This document shows, in pieces, positions 9,612 to 26,430 of a DNA stretch of 64,000 nucleotides. The position numbers and the translations under genes are program-made. The stretch lies in the NCBI RefSeq assembly GCF_016653405.1, contig NZ_NHSN01000032.1, forward strand, positions 22,571 to 86,570, written 5' to 3'. Below the pieces are notes generated by a model. The model saw only the letters and a program-made list of their open reading frames with translations, made no database searches and was not told the DNA's origin. Every line of letters starts with the position of its first letter. Position 1 is the first letter of the stretch. The stretch is from Halorhodospira halophila. Its GTDB lineage: Bacteria > Pseudomonadota > Gammaproteobacteria > Nitrococcales > Halorhodospiraceae.

Positions 9612-10283
9612 GTGACTTGGCCCTGCCGGATCCCGCACCCCTGGCGCGTGGACGCCGCTGAAGGAGCGCGGATCCAACGCCAGCTGCACCAGCGGGTGCG
9701 GCTGGCCAACGACCTGCCGCCGGTAGTGAACGTTGCCGGGGTCGACGTCGGCTTCCGCGACGGCGGGGCCACCGCCTGCGCCGCCGTGGCCCGTTACAGC
9801 TGGCCGGGGTTCGAGCTGCAGGAAAGCCGGCAGGCCCGCCGCCCGGTGGAGATGCCGTACCGCCCGGGGCTGCTCTCGTTCCGGGAGCTGCCCGCCATCC
9901 TCGACGCTTTGGCTGGGCTGGAAACACTGCCCGAGCTGCTGCTCTGCGACGGCCAAGGCGTCGCCCACCCGCGCCGGCTCGGCATCGCCGCTCACCTGGG
10001 CGTCCTGCTCGAGCGACCGAGCATCGGCGTCGGCAAATCGCGACTGATCGGCTCGCACGCCGCGGTCGCCGAGGCGCGCGGTGCCAAGACACCGCTGTAC
10101 GACGGCCAGGAGCGCATCGGCACGGTGCTGCGCACCCGTGCACGGGTGCGGCCGGTATACGTCTCGCCCGGTCACCGCCTAGACTACGACACGGCAGCGG
10201 CCTGGGTGATGGCCTGCTGCACCCGCTACCGCCTCCCGGAGCCGATCCGCACCGCCGATCGGCTGGCCTCGCGCGGCGGCTGA
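9612..10283 (+). CDS. nfi: Endonuclease V (deoxyinosine 3'-endonuclease)
   Basis: Repair nuclease that nicks DNA near deoxyinosine. The metal-binding core is intact: D45 in AGVDVGF (counted from GTG 9612), the Glu in [10 protein letters not shown], the Asp in [13 protein letters not shown], and the Lys in [10 protein letters not shown]. The start is uncertain. GTG 9612 gives a 223-residue protein of normal length just after the reductase stop, whereas an in-frame ATG at 9546 would overlap the reductase by 50 bp and add unlikely residues. Two DNA-repair genes (xth, nfi) therefore lie within 2 kb. Confidence 0.9.
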   Translation: MTWPCRIPHPWRVDAAEGARIQRQLHQRVRLANDLPPVVNVAGVDVGFRDGGATACAAVARYSWPGFELQESRQARRPVEMPYRPGLLSFRELPAILDALAGLETLPELLLCDGQGVAHPRRLGIAAHLGVLLERPSIGVGKSRLIGSHAAVAEARGAKTPLYDGQERIGTVLRTRARVRPVYVSPGHRLDYDTAAAWVMACCTRYRLPEPIRTADRLASRGG

Positions 10284-10302
10284 CGGAAACCAAGGAGTTC
10301 TC

Positions 10303-10686
10303 ATGAATCTCGAGAAGGTCGTCTTCGGCTTCTTCATCCTGCTGGCGCTGACCCTGAACTTCGGGTTCGTCTACGGGACGATCGACAACCCGGACCACCA
10401 CGCCGCCTGGGAGCTGTTCGCCGCCATCGTGGTCAACCTGATCGCCACGGTGCTCAAGTTCGGCGAACGCACACAGATCGGTGCCATCCTCCTGGCGGCG
10501 AGCCTGGTTGCCGACCTGCAGCTGATCGCCGCCGCGGTGCTCTGGGGTGTGGCGGTCTACGGCACCGGCGTGGGCCTGACCGACATGACCATGGCCAGCA
10601 TCGTCTCCCTGGCCAGCGGGGCGCTGGTGGCCAACGTGGTTTCGGTGACGCTGCTGATCATCGAGACGGTGAAGATCCACCGCTAG
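10303..10686 (+). CDS. Small inner-membrane protein (DUF6394-like)
   Basis: A 127-residue, very hydrophobic protein with about four membrane segments, opening MNLEKVVFGFF. It resembles the uncharacterised DUF6394 family. Start is ATG 10303 with an AAGGAG site. It lies 15 bp upstream of the TrkA-like potassium gene on the same strand, so the two are probably co-transcribed and may form one membrane complex. That link is inference; nothing in the sequence itself shows an ion pathway. Confidence 0.75.
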   Translation: MNLEKVVFGFFILLALTLNFGFVYGTIDNPDHHAAWELFAAIVVNLIATVLKFGERTQIGAILLAASLVADLQLIAAAVLWGVAVYGTGVGLTDMTMASIVSLASGALVANVVSVTLLIIETVKIHR

Positions 10687-10701
10687 GCGCAGGACCGGTC
10701 C

Positions 10702-14858
<4,157 letters not shown>

Positions 14859-14944
14859 AGAGCCCGTTTGTCACAGGCGCCGGGACCGCGGCCAAAAGCC
14901 GGACCGGCCACGCGCCGCCGAAAGGAAATCCAGCGGGAGGAGCC

Positions 14945-16714
<1,770 letters not shown>

Positions 16715-16759
16715 GCCGAGTGACCACGCAACCACCCCAAGCAGGCGGGGCGCAACGGC

Positions 16760-19411
16760 ATGGAAGAGCATCAGGATAGCGACAGCGCCCTGCGCGAAGA
16801 CATCCGGGACCTCGGCGAGTTGCTCGGTGCCACCCTGCGCGAGCAGGGCGGCGCCGAGCTCTACGAGACCGTCGAGCGCGTCCGGGTGCTGGCCAAGACG
16901 GCCCGCGCCGGGGACGACGAAGCTGCGCAGGAGCTCGAACGGACCCTGTCGGAACTGCCGCCCGAACAGGTCACCCCGGTGGCCCGGGCCTTCTCGCAGT
17001 TCCTGAACCTGGCCAACATCGCCGAGCAGCATCACCGGGTGCGGCGCAGCCGCGAGTGGGCCCGTACCCCCGAGGCCCGACCGCTGTTCGGCTCCCTGGC
17101 CGAGACCGTCCCCCGACTGGCCGCCGACATGGAGCCCGAGCAGCTCCACGAGGCCATCTGCAGCATGGACATCAACCTAGTGTTCACCGCGCACCCGACC
17201 GAGGTGCAGCGGCGGACCATGCTGCAGAAGTACAACCGCATCGCCGGGCTGCTGGACAACCGCGACCGCTTCGGCCAGACGCCCACGGAGGTGGCCGAGA
17301 CGCGGCTGGCGCTCAAGCGCGAGATCACCGCAGCCTGGCACAGCGACGAGATCCGCCGCCGCCGCCCCACCCCGCAGGACGAGGCCCGCTGGGGTCTAGC
17401 GGTGGTCGAGCAGACACTCTGGGACGCCGTGCCGCGCTACTTGCGCAGCCTTGATCACACCCTGCGCGAGCACACCGGCCGCCCGCTGCCCCTGGACTGC
17501 GCGCCGATCACCTTCGGCTCGTGGATGGGCGGCGACCGCGACGGCAACCCCAACGTCACCCACCGGGTCACCCGGGACGTGGCCATCCTCTCGCGCTGGA
17601 TGGCCGCCTACCTCTACGAGCGGGACATCCAGCGGCTGGTCTCCACCCTGTCGCTGCAGGTCTGCGACGATGAGCTGCGCGAGGAGGTCGGCGGCGAGGC
17701 GTGGGAGCCGTACCGGGTGGTGCTCAAGCGGCTCCGGGCGCGGCTGCGCCAGACCATGCGCTGGGCCGAGGCCAAGCTCCAGGGCGGTCGCCCCCCGGAG
17801 AGCGACATCCTCTCCGACGTCGAGGACCTGCGTCAGCCGCTGCTGCGCTGCTACTACTCGCTGCAGCGCGTCGGCGCCGGGGTGGTCGCCGAGGGCGAGC
17901 TGCTCGATACCATCCGCCGGGTGAGCTGTTTCGGGCTCACCCTGATGCCCATGGACATCCGCCAGCACGCGGAGCGCCACACCGCGGTGCTCGACGCCAT
18001 CACCCGCGCCGTGGGACTGGGCAGCTACGCCGAGTGGGACGAGCCAACCCGCCAGCAGTGGCTCTTCCAGGAACTCTCCCACCGCCGCCCGGTGATCCCG
18101 CTGGACTTCAAGCCGGAGCGCGAGGTCCAGGAGGTGCTCGACACCATCCGCATGCTCGAGGAGATCGGCCCCGACGCGGTGGGGGCGTACATCGTCTCCC
18201 ACGCCGCGAAGCCCTCCGACATCCTCGCCGTGGAGCTGCTGCAGAAGGAGTGCGGTCTCACCCACCCCACCCGGGTGGTGCCGCTGTTCGAGACCCGCGA
18301 CACGCTGGCCGAGGCGGCCGACACCATGGAGGTGCTCTTCGAGAGCGACTGGTACCGCCAGCGCATCGCCGGCCGCCAGGAGATCATGATCGGCTACTCC
18401 GACTCCACCAAGGACGCCGGTCACCTGACTTCCACGTGGACGCTCTACCAGGCCCAGGAGCAGCTGGTCGCCCTATCCCGCCGGCAGCGTATCGATCTGA
18501 CCCTGTTCCACGGGCGCGGCGGCAGCATTGGCCGTGGCGGCGGCCCGACCCACGCCGCCATCCTGGCCCAGCCGCCGGGCTCCGTGGACGGGACGCTGCG
18601 CGTCACCGAGCAGGGCGAGGTGATGCAGGCCAAGTTTGGACTGCCCGGGATCGCCCTGCGCAACCTGGAGCTCTACACCACCTCGGTGCTCGAGGCGACG
18701 GTCCGCCCGCCGGAACCACCGCCGCAGCGCTGGCGCGAGATCCTAGACCGGCTCAGCGCCCGGGCCATGGCGGCCTATCGCGACACGGTCAAGGAGCGCC
18801 CGGAGTTCATGGACTATTTCCGGGCGGCTACCCCCATCGACGAGATCTCGCGGCTGACCATCGGCAGCCGCCCGGCCAAGCGCTCGCCGGATCAGATGAC
18901 CGTGGACAGCCTGCGCGCCATCCCCTGGGTCTTCGCCTGGACCCAGACCCGGCTGATGCTCCCGGCCTGGCTGGGTGTTGGCGAGGCGCTCGAAGAGGCC
19001 ATCGAAGAGGGGCTAACCGAAGAACTACAGGAGATGTTCGCCCACTGGCCCTTCTTCGAGGCCTTCCTCGACATGGTCGAGATGGTCGTGGCCAAGGCCG
19101 AACCCGGCGTCAACCGGCTCTACGAGCACGCCCTGGTCCCCGAGGAGCTGCGCGGGGTGGGCGACGAGCTGCGCGAGCGCTTCGCCCGCACCCGCGACGC
19201 CGTGCTGACCATCACCGGGCACGAGCAGCCGCTGTCGGACTTCCCGGTGGTCAAACGCGCTGTGGAGGTCCGCAACCCCTACGTCGACCCGCTCAACCTG
19301 TTGCAGGTCGAGCTGCTGCGTCGTTCCCGGATGTGCGAGGACGACTCCCTGCGCCGCGGCCTGCAGGTGGTCATCAACGGGATCGCGGCGGGCATGCGCA
19401 ACACGGGATAG
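16760..19411 (+). CDS. ppc: Phosphoenolpyruvate carboxylase
   Basis: An 883-residue enzyme adding bicarbonate to PEP to make oxaloacetate. All signature blocks are present: the catalytic FTAHPTEVQRR histidine (about residue 138), the YSDSTKDAGH loop, the FHGRGGSIGRGGGP block, TEQGEVMQAKFG, and the C-terminal GIAAGMRNTG. Full length. It sits between icd (45 bp upstream) and pyrE (6 bp downstream), probably in one transcript. Confidence 0.97.
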   Translation: MEEHQDSDSALREDIRDLGELLGATLREQGGAELYETVERVRVLAKTARAGDDEAAQELERTLSELPPEQVTPVARAFSQFLNLANIAEQHHRVRRSREWARTPEARPLFGSLAETVPRLAADMEPEQLHEAICSMDINLVFTAHPTEVQRRTMLQKYNRIAGLLDNRDRFGQTPTEVAETRLALKREITAAWHSDEIRRRRPTPQDEARWGLAVVEQTLWDAVPRYLRSLDHTLREHTGRPLPLDCAPITFGSWMGGDRDGNPNVTHRVTRDVAILSRWMAAYLYERDIQRLVSTLSLQVCDDELREEVGGEAWEPYRVVLKRLRARLRQTMRWAEAKLQGGRPPESDILSDVEDLRQPLLRCYYSLQRVGAGVVAEGELLDTIRRVSCFGLTLMPMDIRQHAERHTAVLDAITRAVGLGSYAEWDEPTRQQWLFQELSHRRPVIPLDFKPEREVQEVLDTIRMLEEIGPDAVGAYIVSHAAKPSDILAVELLQKECGLTHPTRVVPLFETRDTLAEAADTMEVLFESDWYRQRIAGRQEIMIGYSDSTKDAGHLTSTWTLYQAQEQLVALSRRQRIDLTLFHGRGGSIGRGGGPTHAAILAQPPGSVDGTLRVTEQGEVMQAKFGLPGIALRNLELYTTSVLEATVRPPEPPPQRWREILDRLSARAMAAYRDTVKERPEFMDYFRAATPIDEISRLTIGSRPAKRSPDQMTVDSLRAIPWVFAWTQTRLMLPAWLGVGEALEEAIEEGLTEELQEMFAHWPFFEAFLDMVEMVVAKAEPGVNRLYEHALVPEELRGVGDELRERFARTRDAVLTITGHEQPLSDFPVVKRAVEVRNPYVDPLNLLQVELLRRSRMCEDDSLRRGLQVVINGIAAGMRNTG

Positions 19412-19417
19412 ACCGCC

Positions 19418-20065
19418 ATGTACGATTACCAGGAAGAGTTCATCCGCTTCGCCCTCGACCGCGGGGTGCTGCGCTTCGGGCGCTTCACGCTGAAATCCGG
19501 CCGCGAGAGCCCCTACTTCTTCAATACCGGGCTGTTCAACAGCGGCGAGGCCCTGAGCAGGCTCGGCCGCTGCTACGTGGAGGCCCTGGCGAGGGCACAG
19601 GTTGACTTCGACCTGGTCTTCGGCCCCGCCTACAAGGGCATCCCGCTGGCCACGGCGCTCAGCATGGCGTTGGCCGAGACGCGCAGCCGCGACGTCCCCT
19701 ACGCCTTCGATCGCAAGGAGGCCAAGGACCACGGCGAGGGGGGACGGCTGGTGGGTGCACCGGTGGATGGTCGGCGCGCCGTGATCGTCGACGACGTGAT
19801 CTCATCGGGCGGATCCATCCGCGAGGCCGCCGAGCTGATCACCGCCGAGGGCGGCCGCGTGGCCGCGGTGGCCATCGCGCTCGACCGCAAGGAGCGCGGC
19901 GCCAACCAGGTCTCCGCCGTCCACGAGGTCGAACAGGCCCTGGGCGCCCCGGTGGTCCCGATCATCACCCTGGATCACCTGGAAACCTACCTGGCCGAGC
20001 ACGGCGGCAAGGGCGAGACTCTGGACGCCATCCGCCAGTATCGGAGCCGCTACGGCGCGGCGTAG
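19418..20065 (+). CDS. pyrE: Orotate phosphoribosyltransferase
   Basis: A 215-residue type I phosphoribosyltransferase that converts orotate and PRPP to OMP in pyrimidine synthesis. The PRPP loop VIVDDVISSGGS and the flexible-loop Lys/Asp residues in FDRKEAKDHGEGG are intact. It starts 6 bp after ppc. Its last codons and TAG stop form the 5' side and loop of a perfect hairpin (20053-20073). Confidence 0.96.
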   Translation: MYDYQEEFIRFALDRGVLRFGRFTLKSGRESPYFFNTGLFNSGEALSRLGRCYVEALARAQVDFDLVFGPAYKGIPLATALSMALAETRSRDVPYAFDRKEAKDHGEGGRLVGAPVDGRRAVIVDDVISSGGSIREAAELITAEGGRVAAVAIALDRKERGANQVSAVHEVEQALGAPVVPIITLDHLETYLAEHGGKGETLDAIRQYRSRYGAA

Positions 20066-20073
20066 CCGCGCCG
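20053..20073. repeat. Perfect 9-bp inverted repeat over the pyrE stop codon
   Basis: Arms 20053-20061 and 20065-20073 pair perfectly around a 3-base loop that contains the first bases of the stop. There is no T-run, so it is either a Rho-assisted or processing hairpin at the end of the icd-ppc-pyrE transcript, or chance in GC-rich DNA. Confidence 0.5.
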
Positions 20074-20148
20074 CCGGCTGGCGCCGCTCGGCCCGGCTGG
20101 ATACGATAGGTGGAGTGCCTGAACCCCCCATCACCTTCAAGGAACGCC

Positions 20149-21264
20149 ATGGACGTGCGGCCCCACCATGCGCCCGCGCCGCTGCTGCGGACGGTGACCC
20201 TGCTGGTCACCGGCCTGGCCCTGGTCACCGGCTGCGGCGATCCGGGTACCGAGCAGCCCCCCGAGGAGCGGCCGCGCCCGGTCCAGACCCTGGTCCTGGA
20301 GGATCCCGACCGCCTCGCCGAACGGCGCTTCACCGGCCGCGTCGAGGCGCAGCACCGGGCCTGGGTGTCGTTCCGCGTAGGTGGCGAGCTGGATACCATC
20401 CACGCCGATGTGGGTGATCGCGTGGCCGCCGGCGAGCGCCTTGCCGAGCTGGACGACTCCGACCACGCCCGCGAGGTCGAGGAGCTGGAGGCACAGCTCG
20501 AGGCGGCCCGCGCCCGGCAGGCCTACGCGGCCACCGAGTACCTGCGCGCCGCACAGCTGGTCGAGGAGGAGGCCATCACCCAGTCCGAGTACGACCAGGC
20601 CGCCCGCCAGCGTGACGAGGCCCGCGCCGAAGCCGCCTCGCTGCAGGCCGGCCTGGCCCTCGCCCGCGACCGGCTCGCCTACACCCGGCTGAGGGCCCCG
20701 TTCGAAGGGGCGGTCGCCGAGCGCCGCTTTGACGCCTACGAGGCCGTGCCGCCCCAGGAGCCGGTCTACCTCCTTGAGGACCTCTCGCAGCTGGAGGTCG
20801 AGGTCGGCATCCCCGAGGAGTTCATGGTCTACCGGGAGCACCTGCAGCAGGTGCAGGTGCACGTCCCGGCCCTCGACGCGGTCTTCCCGGGGCGGATCCG
20901 CACCGTCGGGGTCGACGTGCTCCCCGAGCGCCAGACCTACCCGGTTCAGGTCACCCTGGCCGACCCCGACGACCGGGTGCTGCCCGGGATGACCGCCGAG
21001 GCGGTCTTCCGCGCTGACCTCGGCCCCGGCGAGGGGTTCCGAGTCCCACTGACCGCCGTCCACAAGCACGACGGCGAGCCCCACGTCTGGCTGCGCGGCG
21101 AGGACCACCGGGTCCGGCGCCAGGCCGTGGAGCTGCTCGCCCTGGATCGGGGCAGCGCTCTGGTCGGTGACGGCTTGGAGACCGGCGACGAGGTGGTGAC
21201 CGCCGGCGTCCACCACCTGGCCGAGGGTCAGCCCACCCGGCGGATGGATGCGGAGGCGCCGTGA
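20149..21264 (+). CDS. RND efflux periplasmic adaptor (membrane fusion) lipoprotein
   Basis: A 371-residue membrane-fusion protein. A signal peptide ends in the lipobox VTGC (C29). The body has the family layout: a lipoyl-like half (RVGGELDTI..VGDRVAAG), an alpha-helical hairpin (about residues 100-170, rich in Ala, Glu and Arg), the second lipoyl half (RLRAPFEG), and a beta-barrel with LPGMTAEA. Start is ATG 20149 with AAGGA upstream. It overlaps the pump gene by 4 bp (GTGA), so the two are co-translated. No outer-membrane channel gene is present. Confidence 0.92.
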   Translation: MDVRPHHAPAPLLRTVTLLVTGLALVTGCGDPGTEQPPEERPRPVQTLVLEDPDRLAERRFTGRVEAQHRAWVSFRVGGELDTIHADVGDRVAAGERLAELDDSDHAREVEELEAQLEAARARQAYAATEYLRAAQLVEEEAITQSEYDQAARQRDEARAEAASLQAGLALARDRLAYTRLRAPFEGAVAERRFDAYEAVPPQEPVYLLEDLSQLEVEVGIPEEFMVYREHLQQVQVHVPALDAVFPGRIRTVGVDVLPERQTYPVQVTLADPDDRVLPGMTAEAVFRADLGPGEGFRVPLTAVHKHDGEPHVWLRGEDHRVRRQAVELLALDRGSALVGDGLETGDEVVTAGVHHLAEGQPTRRMDAEAP

Positions 21265-24200
21265 GCATCGGCGGCTGGAGCCTGGCGCATGCCCGGCTGA
21301 TCGTCTTCGCCACGGTGCTGCTCGGGCTCTCCGGCATCTGGGCCTACGGCCAACTGGGGCAGCTCGAGGACCCCGACTTCACCATCCACACCGCCCTGGT
21401 CCAGGCCGAATACCCCGGCGCGCGGGCGCAGCGGGTGGAGGCGGAGGTCACCGAGGTCCTCGAGCGTCACATCCAGCAGCTCGAGGAACTCGAAGAGATC
21501 GAGTCGATCAGCCGCGACGGCGAGGTGGTCATCTATGTCGACGTGGATGAGCGCTACTCCGGGGCACGGCTGCGCCAGATCTGGGACGAGCTGAACAAGA
21601 AGGTCCAGCGGGCTTCCCGCGAGCTGCCGGACGAGGTGCGCGGACCGGTGGTCGACGACGACTACGGCGACGTCTTCGGCCTGCTCTATGCGGTCACCGG
21701 CGAGGGCTACGGCCTACGCGAGATCGACGACTATGCCGATGAGTTGCGCCGCGAGCTGTTGCGCGTCCCCGGCGTGGCCCGGGCAGAGCTCTTCGGCCGC
21801 CAGGGCGAGCGAATCTTCATCGAGATCAGCCGCGAGCGCCTGTCGGCTCTCAACCTACACCCCGGGCAGATCGCCGAGACCCTGCAACGGCAGAACGTGG
21901 TCGCGCCGGCGGGCGCGATCGATCTCGACGACGATCGGGTTGGGCTGTTCGTCTCGGGGGCCTTCGACAGCGTCGAGGATGTGCGGTCGCTGTCCATCCG
22001 TAACCCGGAGACCGACGAGCGCATCTACCTGCGCGACATCGCTGATGTCCGCCGCGGTTTCGCCGATCCTCCCGAGCGCGTGTTCTGCCATGACGGCGAA
22101 CCGGGCGTAGCGCTGGGGGTCTCGCCGGCTCCAGGGACCAACGTGGTCGAGCTCGGCGAACGCATCGAACAGCGCCTGGCCGAGCTTGAGCACGACCGCC
22201 CGGTGGGCATGGCGCTGCACACCGTCAACGACCAGGCTGAGACGGTCCGCGAGGCGATCACCGAGTTCGTCACCAACCTGGCCACTGCCGTGGCCATCGT
22301 CCTGGCCGTCCTGCTGATCGCCTTGGGCTGGCGCACCGGAGTGATCGTCGGCGCCGGCGTACCACTGACCATCCTCGGCACCTTCCTGGTGATGTGGGTC
22401 ACCGGCATCGACCTGCACCGCGTCTCGCTGGGGGCGCTGATCGTGGTCCTGGGCATGCTGGTCGACAACGCCATCGTGGTCGCCGAGCTGACCATGACCC
22501 GCATCCAGCGCGGCGTCGAGCGCGCCCGGGCGGCGCGACAGGCGGTCAGCGAGACCGCCGTACCGCTGCTGATCGGCACGGCCATCGCCGCACTGGCCTT
22601 CTCGCCGATCAGCTTCACGCCGACGGCAGTGGGCGAGTTCACCAGCTCGCTGTTCTGGGTGGTGGCCTTCGCCCTGGGCCTGAGCTGGATCCTGGCGGTG
22701 ACCTTCACCACGCTGCTGGCTTACCGCTTCCTGCCCGCACCGGCCGAGGGCGAGGCAGGGGATCCCCACGACACCGTCTGGCACCGCACCTACCGGCGGG
22801 CTCTGGGTACGATGCTGCACTACCGCGCCAGCAGCCTGATCGTCGTCCTGCTGGTAGTGGGCATCGCGGTGGCCGCATTCACCCTGGTGCCGCGGATCTT
22901 CTTTCCCGCCGCCGACCGGGACCAGTTCCTCATCGACCACTGGCGCAGCGAGGGCACGCGCATCGAGGCGGTGGCCGCCGACACCGAGCGCATCGAGGCC
23001 TTCCTGCGCGAGCACGACGACGTCGCTCGGGTGACCACCTTCATCGGCGAGGGGGCTCCGCGCTTCTACCTGCCGATGATCCCGGAGCTGCCCAACCCGG
23101 CCTACGCCCAGCTGCTGGTGGGCACCGAACCGGGCAGCGACCTAGATGCGGTGATCGACGATGTGCGCGACTGGCTCGAGGGCCGCTTCGCCGACGCACA
23201 GCCGCGGGTGCGGCCGATGATGCTGGGCGATCCGGTGCGCTACCCGGTGGAGCTGCGCGTGGCCGGTCCGCGTGATCACGCGGAGCTGCGCCGGGTAGCC
23301 GAGGAGCTGCGCGACTGGCTGGCGGCCCAGCCGGAAACCGAAGGCACCCGGCACAACTGGCGCCAGAAGGCGGTGTCGCTGGATGTCGAGGTCGACCAGG
23401 AACGGGCCCGCGCCGCCGGGCTCTCCTCGGCCGAGGTAGCCGAGACCCTGGAGATGGCCTACGACGACGGCCCCATCGGTGTGCTCATCGACGGGGACCG
23501 CCACCTGCCGATCCACTGGTATTTGCCCGAGGCCGAACGCGGTGACCTGTCGCGGCTCGATACCCTGGAGATCTGGCCGCGGGACGCCGAGCAGCCGGTC
23601 CCGCTGCGCCAGGTGGCGAACCTGGAGCCGGCCTGGGAAGAGCGCAGCATCTGGCGCCAGGACCGGGTGCCGACGGTGACCGTCCAGACGGACCTGGCCG
23701 AGGGGGCCACCGCCGAAGGGCTAGTGGCCCGCCTCGACCCGGAACTCGCCGAGCTGGACCTGCCCCCTGGCCTGGAGCTCTCCTGGGGCGGCGAGGCCGA
23801 GGCCTCTTGGGAGGCACGGGCCGATGTGCTGGCCTTTGTTCCGCTGGTGCTGGCGGTCATGGCCCTGCTGCTGGTCGCGCAGTTCAACAGCCTACGCGAT
23901 GCCGCCGTGGTGGCCCTGACCGTGCCGCTGGGGCTGATCGGGGTGGTCGCCGGTCTGCTCGCCTTCCGCCAGCCATTCGGCTTCATCGCCCTGCTCGGCG
24001 CCATGAGCCTGGCCGGCATGCTCATCCGCAACGCCATTGTCCTGGTCGAGCAGATACGCCTGCACCGCGATGATGGCATGGCCGTGCAGCCGGCTATCAT
24101 GGAGGCCGGTGTCGGGCGCATGCGCCCGGTGCTGCTCACCGCAGCCACCACCATTCTGGGGATGATCCCACTGGCTCTCTCCGGGCCTTTCTGGGCGCCC

Positions 24201-24299
24201 ATGGCCATCGCGGTGATGTCCGGCCTGGCCTTCGGCACGATCCTCATCCTCGGGGTCGTGCCCGTGCTCTACGCCCTCTTCCACCGCGCCGAGCATTAG
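21261..24299 (+). CDS. RND efflux pump permease subunit (HAE1-like)
   Basis: A 1012-residue inner-membrane proton antiporter with the RND plan: one membrane segment, a large periplasmic loop, a bundle of six, and a repeat of this. The TM4 proton-relay motif reads LGMLVDNAIVVAE, so the AcrB-type double Asp is Asp-Asn, as in several other HAE1 subgroups. The substrate cannot be inferred. The start GTG 21261 overlaps the adaptor stop. A TolC-type partner would have to be supplied from elsewhere. Confidence 0.93.
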   Translation: MSIGGWSLAHARLIVFATVLLGLSGIWAYGQLGQLEDPDFTIHTALVQAEYPGARAQRVEAEVTEVLERHIQQLEELEEIESISRDGEVVIYVDVDERYSGARLRQIWDELNKKVQRASRELPDEVRGPVVDDDYGDVFGLLYAVTGEGYGLREIDDYADELRRELLRVPGVARAELFGRQGERIFIEISRERLSALNLHPGQIAETLQRQNVVAPAGAIDLDDDRVGLFVSGAFDSVEDVRSLSIRNPETDERIYLRDIADVRRGFADPPERVFCHDGEPGVALGVSPAPGTNVVELGERIEQRLAELEHDRPVGMALHTVNDQAETVREAITEFVTNLATAVAIVLAVLLIALGWRTGVIVGAGVPLTILGTFLVMWVTGIDLHRVSLGALIVVLGMLVDNAIVVAELTMTRIQRGVERARAARQAVSETAVPLLIGTAIAALAFSPISFTPTAVGEFTSSLFWVVAFALGLSWILAVTFTTLLAYRFLPAPAEGEAGDPHDTVWHRTYRRALGTMLHYRASSLIVVLLVVGIAVAAFTLVPRIFFPAADRDQFLIDHWRSEGTRIEAVAADTERIEAFLREHDDVARVTTFIGEGAPRFYLPMIPELPNPAYAQLLVGTEPGSDLDAVIDDVRDWLEGRFADAQPRVRPMMLGDPVRYPVELRVAGPRDHAELRRVAEELRDWLAAQPETEGTRHNWRQKAVSLDVEVDQERARAAGLSSAEVAETLEMAYDDGPIGVLIDGDRHLPIHWYLPEAERGDLSRLDTLEIWPRDAEQPVPLRQVANLEPAWEERSIWRQDRVPTVTVQTDLAEGATAEGLVARLDPELAELDLPPGLELSWGGEAEASWEARADVLAFVPLVLAVMALLLVAQFNSLRDAAVVALTVPLGLIGVVAGLLAFRQPFGFIALLGAMSLAGMLIRNAIVLVEQIRLHRDDGMAVQPAIMEAGVGRMRPVLLTAATTILGMIPLALSGPFWAPMAIAVMSGLAFGTILILGVVPVLYALFHRAEH

Positions 24300-24343
24300 C
24301 CGGCGCACCCGTTCCCGTCCTGAAAGCCACCCTCAGCCCGTCC

Positions 24344-26430
<2,087 letters not shown>

